5,899 bases of DNA, taken from contig CACZQQ010000198.1 of assembly GCA_902783355.1 (NCBI GenBank), positions 1 through 5,899 of the forward strand. Reading direction: 5' to 3'. Below, piece by piece: positions 5,875 through 5,899 of this stretch (positions are counted from its first letter, which is position 1; each line of letters opens with the position of its first letter). The notes under the pieces were generated by a model. It saw only the letters and a program-made list of their open reading frames with translations, had not been told where the DNA came from and did no database searches. The DNA comes from an uncultured bacterium (GTDB lineage Bacteria > Verrucomicrobiota > Lentisphaeria > Oligosphaerales > Oligosphaeraceae). The translations under genes and the position numbers were made by a program.

Positions 5875-5899
5875 ATATGGATTTACCGGCCGGAAGGCC

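Noticed and set aside
1..5899. Short match between window ends (AGGCC) suggesting a circular element
   Set aside because: Five shared bases are expected by chance in GC-rich DNA and no replication or mobility gene is present.

Overview
The window is GC-rich bacterial DNA whose codon third positions are overwhelmingly G or C. It carries three intact genes on the plus strand: an alpha-L-rhamnosidase of glycoside hydrolase family 78 (195-2717), a RodA-type peptidoglycan glycosyltransferase (2717-4021) and an alpha-L-arabinofuranosidase of glycoside hydrolase family 51 (4126-5640). Together they cover about 90% of the window. No transposase, integrase, CRISPR array, tRNA or rRNA is visible.

Layout. 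Positions 1-194 hold no supportable gene but contain two strong GC-rich hairpins and a pyrimidine-rich leader just before the rhamnosidase start. The rhamnosidase stop and the rodA start share one base (TGATG), so these two genes are almost certainly co-transcribed and translationally coupled. A 104-base gap then leads to the arabinofuranosidase, whose leader carries nearly the same pyrimidine-rich motif as the first gene (17 of 19 bases). Downstream of the third gene (5641-5899) lie a weak stem-loop at the stop codon, a tandem array of three 31-base units each containing a perfect 8-bp palindromic hairpin, and a short AT-rich end that may carry a promoter for a gene beyond the window.

Function. 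The two hydrolases remove terminal alpha-L-rhamnose and alpha-L-arabinofuranose. These sugars occur together in pectin (rhamnogalacturonan I with arabinan side chains) and in other plant glycans and glycosides. Neither enzyme has a recognisable signal peptide, so the simplest reading is cytoplasmic trimming of imported oligosaccharides. The gene between them belongs to a different process, cell-wall elongation, and its placement is the oddest point of gene order here. No transporter, regulator or pentose/deoxyhexose catabolic gene lies inside the window.

Organism. All three starts lack a Shine-Dalgarno sequence. RodA has a lineage-variant loop motif and an inserted segment in its catalytic outer loop. 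With the high GC and the glycan-degrading content, this fits a plant-glycan-using member of the PVC group (Kiritimatiellota, Lentisphaerota or Verrucomicrobiota), for example from a gut or sediment. This is an inference from general impression, not from a database match. I did not find a clearly novel system. The best candidates for a second look are the tandem palindrome array, the repeated start-site leader motif, and the RodA loop insertion and gene context.
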